From the NCBI RefSeq assembly GCF_037893015.1, contig NC_133658.1:57854766-57918765 (forward strand): DNA of 64,000 nt, in the 5' to 3' direction. The DNA is from Macrotis lagotis. Taxonomy: Eukaryota > Chordata > Mammalia > Peramelemorphia > Peramelidae. Made by a program: the position numbers and the translations under genes. Below, one piece after another: positions 59,036 through 64,000 of the stretch; the first letter of the stretch is position 1; the number at the start of each line of letters is the position of its first letter. The notes under the pieces are model-generated. The model saw nothing but the letters and a program-made list of their open reading frames with translations, searched no databases and was not told where the DNA came from.

Positions 59036-59559
59036 AAACAATTTATTCTCCTGTCTCATAATTGCATTTTGTGATTTATTAGGAAAAGAACACAGAATGT
59101 AGAATCCAAAGTCTTAGGTTGGAATCCTCACCTCTTTACTTTGCTACTTGTGCTGCAGAAATAATTTCTCTCTTGGCCTCAGTTTCCTTTTCTCTATTTA
59201 CCCTAGGTAATCCCTAAGGTCTGCTGTGAGCTCTAAATTACTGGTCATAACTGGAGTTTGTTCTAGTCAATATTCTTATCTCATCTTTTCAGGAATGGAA
59301 GAAGAAAAAAATGACTCTATTTTTTAAAATGGCTTTTCAAAATGACTCTATTTTTCTTATGTTCCCTTTATAAGCTTTCTCTTCTTACTCTTCTTATTTA
59401 TTAGGGAAGTGATATTGTTTCTGGTTCTGTTGCTTGCCCAATACAGATGAATCATTTTCAAAAAAATTATCTACATTGATGGATCAATAAAGGCAAAGCA
59501 AAACCCATCTGGGTCTTCTCATCCTTTATTATTCTCATCCTTGTCGTCCCATATATACT

Positions 59560-59695
59560 CCATAAAGGGTCTAGTCAACACACTGGCAACTTCCTCTGGA
59601 TATGTTAGTATTCTGGGGATACCATGGTCCCAGTCAACCTGTCCATTAGTCATCTCTTGCTTTCATTACATGACCAAGCCATCTTCCCAAAGGGG
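59560..59695 (-). repeat. RTE-clade LINE ORF2 C-terminal relic
   Basis: Minus translation RWLGHVMKARDD*WTG*LGPWYPQ matches the RW.GHV.R..D.RWT....WYPR end of RTE/BovB-type elements, with in-frame stops. An open stretch continues to about 59914 (contains YVGVLSADCGMLSTINYFGE) but is not recognisably RTE. Confidence 0.65.
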
Positions 59696-59919
59696 ATAAT
59701 ATAGGTAAAACATCTTGCCATGTTGTTGCTCATCATTGTTATCATGTTTCCTTGATGATGCTCCAGATACCACTTCTCCAAAATAGTTTATTGTTGACAA
59801 CATGCCACAATCTGCACTCAAGACCCCAACATATCTCCTTCTATTGTGTATTGGCTCACCCACAATTATTACTACTCTGGGAACATTGTGGACTAAAATT
59901 TGTGATCCTATCATATCCC

Positions 59920-60350
59920 GAGAGAATGATGTTGAAAAAATGGACTCTGGTAGCAGGGCTCAGCTTGGGCTCATTGGCCAAATGCTATCTAGTCCAATTT
60001 CCTCCTCCTTTTTTTCTTGTTTCTTTTTTAAATCCTTTGCTGTTTGTATCTACTTCTGACATTTGCCTTTTCTAATCTTGTCCCTATACAAATGTGCTTT
60101 TTCTTTGTAATCTCCCTTGATGACGTGGCCTCATTTCTACCTTTTTGTGGTTCCCTCATTTATCCTCCAGCAATACGTCAAAACTCTGGGTTTAGCCAAT
60201 TTGGTCTTTTGTTCCCCTTCATATCCCAAATACCTTCCATGGCCAGGATTCCTGGGGAGTTTCTTATCCAAATGCTAACAGGGACAGCTTAGCTTCTGAA
60301 GTGGCCTAAAGTAGTCTGATCTTGATTCGATTCAATTAAATAAATATTTA
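59920..60350. other. Unclassified, pyrimidine-leaning DNA
   Basis: Open frames without splice sites. Possible L2/L1 debris. Confidence 0.35.
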
Positions 60351-60354
60351 CTAA

Positions 60355-61885
60355 CTTAAGAGGCAGTCATACACATAGTACAATGAAAAATGGAGCTGTA
60401 TTTGGAGTCAGAAGATGTAAATTTGGATGCAGACTTTACCATTTACCACCAGTGTGACATTGGGCAAGTGACATATAGGGTTTTTCACATGCTAGGGTAC
60501 AAATAAATGCTTTAAAAACATCATAACCTCAGTAGATTTCAATCACCTAACCTATGTCTAGAACAACAAACTTATCATTATCTTCACCACCACCACCATT
60601 GTCATTATCACATCATCATCATCTATGATTTTAATAGTGCTTACCATGTTATCCTATCTGAGCTTTACAATAACACTGTGCTTTTACTGTCCCTTTTTAC
60701 ATATGAGAAAACAGTAAGTATGTGGCAGAATTTGAACTCAGGAAGATGAGTCTTCTAGGAGTCAGGAAGACTTGAGTTCAAATCCAGCCTCAGATACTTA
60801 TCGGTATAACTTCTGGGCCTGTCTCTTATCTTCTTTCTACCTCAATGTCCTCATCTGTAAAATCTGTATAATAACAATCATTTCATTCCATGATTGTTGT
60901 AAAGATCAAATGAGATAAGAATTGTTCAACACTTAGCACAGACCCTGGGACAAAACAAGCACTAAATGTAAGCTATAACTCTAAATTGCAGGACACACAG
61001 CTGGGTGAAGGATGAGACATAAATGGAATGGAATGAATGAAGGAAGGAATGAAAAAGCTACCCTCAGAATGCTTAATCAGTTGACATTCTGCTTTTCCAA
61101 AGCCCAATTCAAATGCCTCCCTTCCATGTAGCTTTTTCTGATTTATTTCTCTTATATCTGATGCACTAACACTTTGCTCTTTTCTCATGAATTGTCACAG
61201 GCTAATTTGTATTCTATTGACCTACTTGCCATCTACCCTACTTGATTATAAGCTCCTTGAGGTCAAAAGCTGAAGCTTTCCTTACTGTATCTGAATGAGG
61301 TTGTAGAGGGCTCCTGATCTGGCATGAAATGAATTCTGGGTCCTTCTTCTGAATTTCTGCAAATTGGAAGGTTCCATGTGCCCCCCTCACCCAAGGTCAG
61401 GGAAGGGGGCTTTGTACATAGCAGGTATAAGATAAATGATTGCTAAATGAATGCTGCTCCCTCTAGTCCAGCAAGGCCCTTGAGGTTGGGGCTATTTCTG
61501 GCTGCTGGCCAATTGTGCAAAGAATGTCACTGCTCTGCTGCACACGCTATTCAGTTTGACCCTGGGCAAGGGACCTGAAAGGGCCAGACAATGAAAAGAG
61601 ACATAGATTTGGAGTCAGAGGACTTGAGCGTGAGATTCAGCTCTACTATGACTATCTGTGTGATCTTGGACAATCACTTATCTCTTGGCCTCAGTTTCAT
61701 CCACTATAAAATAAGGAGGGGGGGCTAGACTAGATGAACCCTGGAGTCCCCTCCAGCTCAAAATCTATGTGTCTACTATTACTAATTGACCTCTCTGAAC
61801 TTCTCTTTCCTCATCTGTCAAAAGAAGGCATGAGATTCAGTGATCTCTAAAGCCCTTGGAATCCTTGAGTCCTGTGATCTACCCA
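60355..61885. repeat. THER1/MIR and L2 cluster
   Basis: MIR at 60390-60500, short ACC/ATC run near 60580-60622, THER1 (plus) at 60745-60985, L2 (plus) at 61060-61290 with a second L2 tail at 61420-61460, SINE/MIR (plus) at 61590-61870. Confidence 0.65.
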
Positions 61886-62054
61886 GCATAAAATTTTAGT
61901 TTCATCATCCATAAAGAAAAAATCCCAACACATCTGGAATTCATTCCCTCATCTCCACCTGCTAAAAATTTTCCTTGAGGTCCAGTGCCACCTGCTCCAT
62001 AAAGCTATTCTGAATGCTCTTGGGTTTTCTTCCTTTGAAAAGCCCCTCTTTCCT

Positions 62055-62412
62055 GTCCTTCTCCCCCCTCCCCGCTCCCTTTCTCTCTTTTCTTTCTCTT
62101 TCCTTTTCCCTCCTTTTCCTTTACTTCTTTTCCTTTCCCTCTCTCTCTCCTCTCTCTTCATCTTCCCTCTTTATCTCCTCCCTCTACCCTTTTCCTTCCC
62201 TCTCCCTTTCTCCTTTCCCCTCTCCTCCCCTTCTAGCTTCCTCTTCCTCCTTTCTCCTTCTCTGTCTCTTTCCCTCTCTTCTTTTTCCCTTTCTATTGAT
62301 CTCCTCCCCTCTCTTCCTTTCTTCTCCCTCTTTCCTTTCCCTTCCCTCTTCCTTACTTCTTTTCTCTCTCTCCTCCTTTTCCCTTCCCTCCAACCTTCTC
62401 TTTAGTTTTTTA
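62055..62412. repeat. 350-bp pyrimidine tract
   Basis: C/T-rich plus strand. Frames on both strands are low complexity. Confidence 0.85.
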
Positions 62413-62446
62413 CCCAAAGGCAATTAGCCCTGTTTGTCCTCCCTGA

Positions 62447-62822
62447 TGATGTTTGTCCTTCATTCTCCCAGAAGACCATGACATCAGGGAGGTGATGCCA
62501 TGACACGCACATGCATTGGATTTGGAGGAAGGGATGCTGTGCTAAGTCACCGGCCTCACTTTCTCCTCCAGAGCCATCTGGATCCAGTGGCCAGATATGG
62601 ATCAGGATGACTGGAGATGGCTCAGTAAGTGAGGCAATCAAGTGATTTGCCCAAGGTCACACAGCTAGTAAGAATCAAATGTCTGAGGCTAGATTCAAAC
62701 TCTCATTCTCCTGACTCCAAGACCAGTGCTCTATCCACTAGCTGTCCTGAGAAAGAAGGGCAAACATCAACATCATCATCATCATCATCATCATCAATCA
62801 ATCATCATCATCAATAAAAATA
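62447..62822 (-). repeat. Composite SINE with an (ATC)n array at its head side
   Basis: Tail 'gatgtttgtccttcattctc' at left, head 'gctctatccactagctgtcc' at right to 62748. (ATC/ATCA)n at 62771-62816. 62840-63120 is L3/MIR-like (minus). Confidence 0.75.
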
Positions 62823-63129
62823 TGTTAAATTGAATTGAATTAGGATTCTAGCACTTAAAATTTGGAAAGGCCCTTAGATCCTCCAGCCCATGCCCTTCAC
62901 TTTGAAGAGGCATAAAGAGAAGACATAGGTAGGGCTTTAAGACATTGGGAGCCAAGACTTTAAGCTGGAGGGAATGTTGTAAAACAGCTAGCTTAGCCTC
63001 ATTTTACAGATAAGAACATTTTGACCCAGGGAGCTTGTGATTCACCTAATTTCACAGGCAACCTGAGAAGAAGCCAGGCCCAATGAAGCTTAGGAAGTAT
63101 CAGAGGGATCATTTGAAGCCTGGCTTTTT

Positions 63130-64000
63130 TGATCTCCAAGACTAGCAGTCATCCAGTATAAACCCACAACCCAAGGTGGAGGCATTTCAGGATTTGTCCA
63201 TTAATGCTTTGACCTTGACCTTGACCTCAGAAACGGAATGGGGCCTGGGGGGAGCGAGCTTCCCTCAGGAGAAGCCTTGGAACTGGTCCCAGGATGCCTC
63301 CCCTCCCCTTCCCCCAGGCTACTCCATGTCTCCGAAGGGCTGGGGGTGGGGGAGGCTGCTGCCACAGCCTTCTGGCAGAAGTGCCTGGCTGATTGAGCTG
63401 ATCTGGATGCCCCTGTGAGGATGTTTGGTGTGGCTGTCATTTTGTTTCTATTATCCTGTGACAGAAACCCTGCCCCAACATTAATTTACATTCTATACAG
63501 TGCATCTCTCTATGTGTTTTTAAAGGGTATAATTTCTATCAGCTTCAATTAGAGTTATTTTTATTTTTGTCACCCTGAAGAATTTCCCTGTGGTGAAGTT
63601 GCCATTTTTCACTGTAATACCCCTGGCAAGGACTAGGTGGGGGGTGGGAGTGGGGGGTGGAAATTAATAGGCTAGTGATCACTCAAGTAATGCCCTGTCG
63701 GGCCTTGATAAACTGACTGCGCCGGGTGACAGCTCAATTCCTTCCACATTAATAATAGCAGATCCACCTGCACTGGAAGGAGCGTCCCGTCTGTGAAAAT
63801 ATTAGTGAAAAGCAGAGCTCTTAACAAAGGTCAGGTCAGAAAACTCTTCAGTCTGCTGCCTGTCCACCTCCTTGGAGCTGGTGGCCGCAGTGCCTTCTGG
63901 GGGACCAGAGATTAAACGCGGCCGGCCCTAGCATAAGCACAAGGCTAGATCCTATCTTAATGGGCATCTTGCAAAGTGATTTTCTCACAGAATTTTTGTA
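63130..64000. promoter_or_regulatory. Repeat-free block resembling conserved non-coding DNA (continues off the right end)
   Basis: About 870 bases without any recognisable SINE or LINE, unusual in this window. Visible motifs are three abutting TGACCT hexamers (63210-63227), a TGACAG MEIS/TGIF-type site (63727-63732), a CCACCTG E-box (63764-63770) and AACAAAGG running into AGGTCAGGTCA (63823-63838). A G-rich quadruplex-type run lies at 63636-63659. CpGs reappear around 63700-63930. Motif identities are established knowledge. Enhancer function and conservation are inferred. Confidence 0.4.
63210..63227. promoter_or_regulatory. Triple nuclear-receptor half-site
   Basis: TGACCT occurs three times with zero spacing (AGGTCA x3 on the minus strand). 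Two internal junctions give the TCAAGGTCA extended monomer site bound by ERR/SF-1-type receptors. The sequence is exact; binding is inferred. Confidence 0.5.

Overview
The window looks like non-coding nuclear DNA from a marsupial. The evidence is its repeats. Full-length and fragmentary tRNA-derived SINEs carry the 'cagctaggtggcgcagtgg' head. MAR1-type SINEs carry a 'ctttgccaagaaaacccc' tail. THER1/MIR elements are dense ('cctcagtttcctcatctgtaaaatg'). There are many L2 fragments, CR1/L3-clade LINE fragments, an RTE-clade LINE remnant and marsupial-type L1 3' ends. Several SINEs end in 'ttgccttgcaaaaac' and have intact 13-15 bp target duplications, so that family moved recently. I suspect an Australian marsupial, but this rests on remembered family features and I could not test it. 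There are no bacterial operons, CRISPR arrays, phage genes or rRNA/tRNA genes.

Layout: 1-7.3 kb is L2, L1 3' ends, MAR1 and MIR. 7.3-7.6 kb holds a possible exon. 8-9 kb is a pyrimidine tract. 10-13 kb holds a 33-bp array and a long CR1/L3-clade LINE. 14.6-15.2 kb is antisense L2. 16.5-19 kb is a compositional cluster: a 310-bp GA array, a G-quadruplex motif, pyrimidine tracts and a CpG-rich block. 19.7-23.8 kb is SINEs, L2 and microsatellites, with an apparently unique stretch at 20.9-21.3 kb. 28.5-29.2 kb is unique. 29.7-30.3 kb is a SINE with four tandem copies of its own 3' half. 34.5-34.7 kb carries the best protein-coding exon, on the minus strand. 39.5-40.3, 45.8-45.9 and 63.1-64.0 kb look like conserved non-coding DNA with developmental transcription-factor motifs. 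43.8-44.5 kb is a higher-order trinucleotide array. 49-50 kb is an L1 3' end split by an L2. 56.3-59.7 kb is CR1-clade and RTE-clade LINE debris.

The simplest reading is a long intron, or introns, of a minus-strand gene. Its internal exon is at 34534-34708, and a terminal exon might lie near 7.3-7.5 kb. Most long open frames are low-complexity translations or repeat fragments, and I do not call them genes. Repeat names come from recognised sequence features, not a database search, and most repeat boundaries are good to roughly 10-30 bases.
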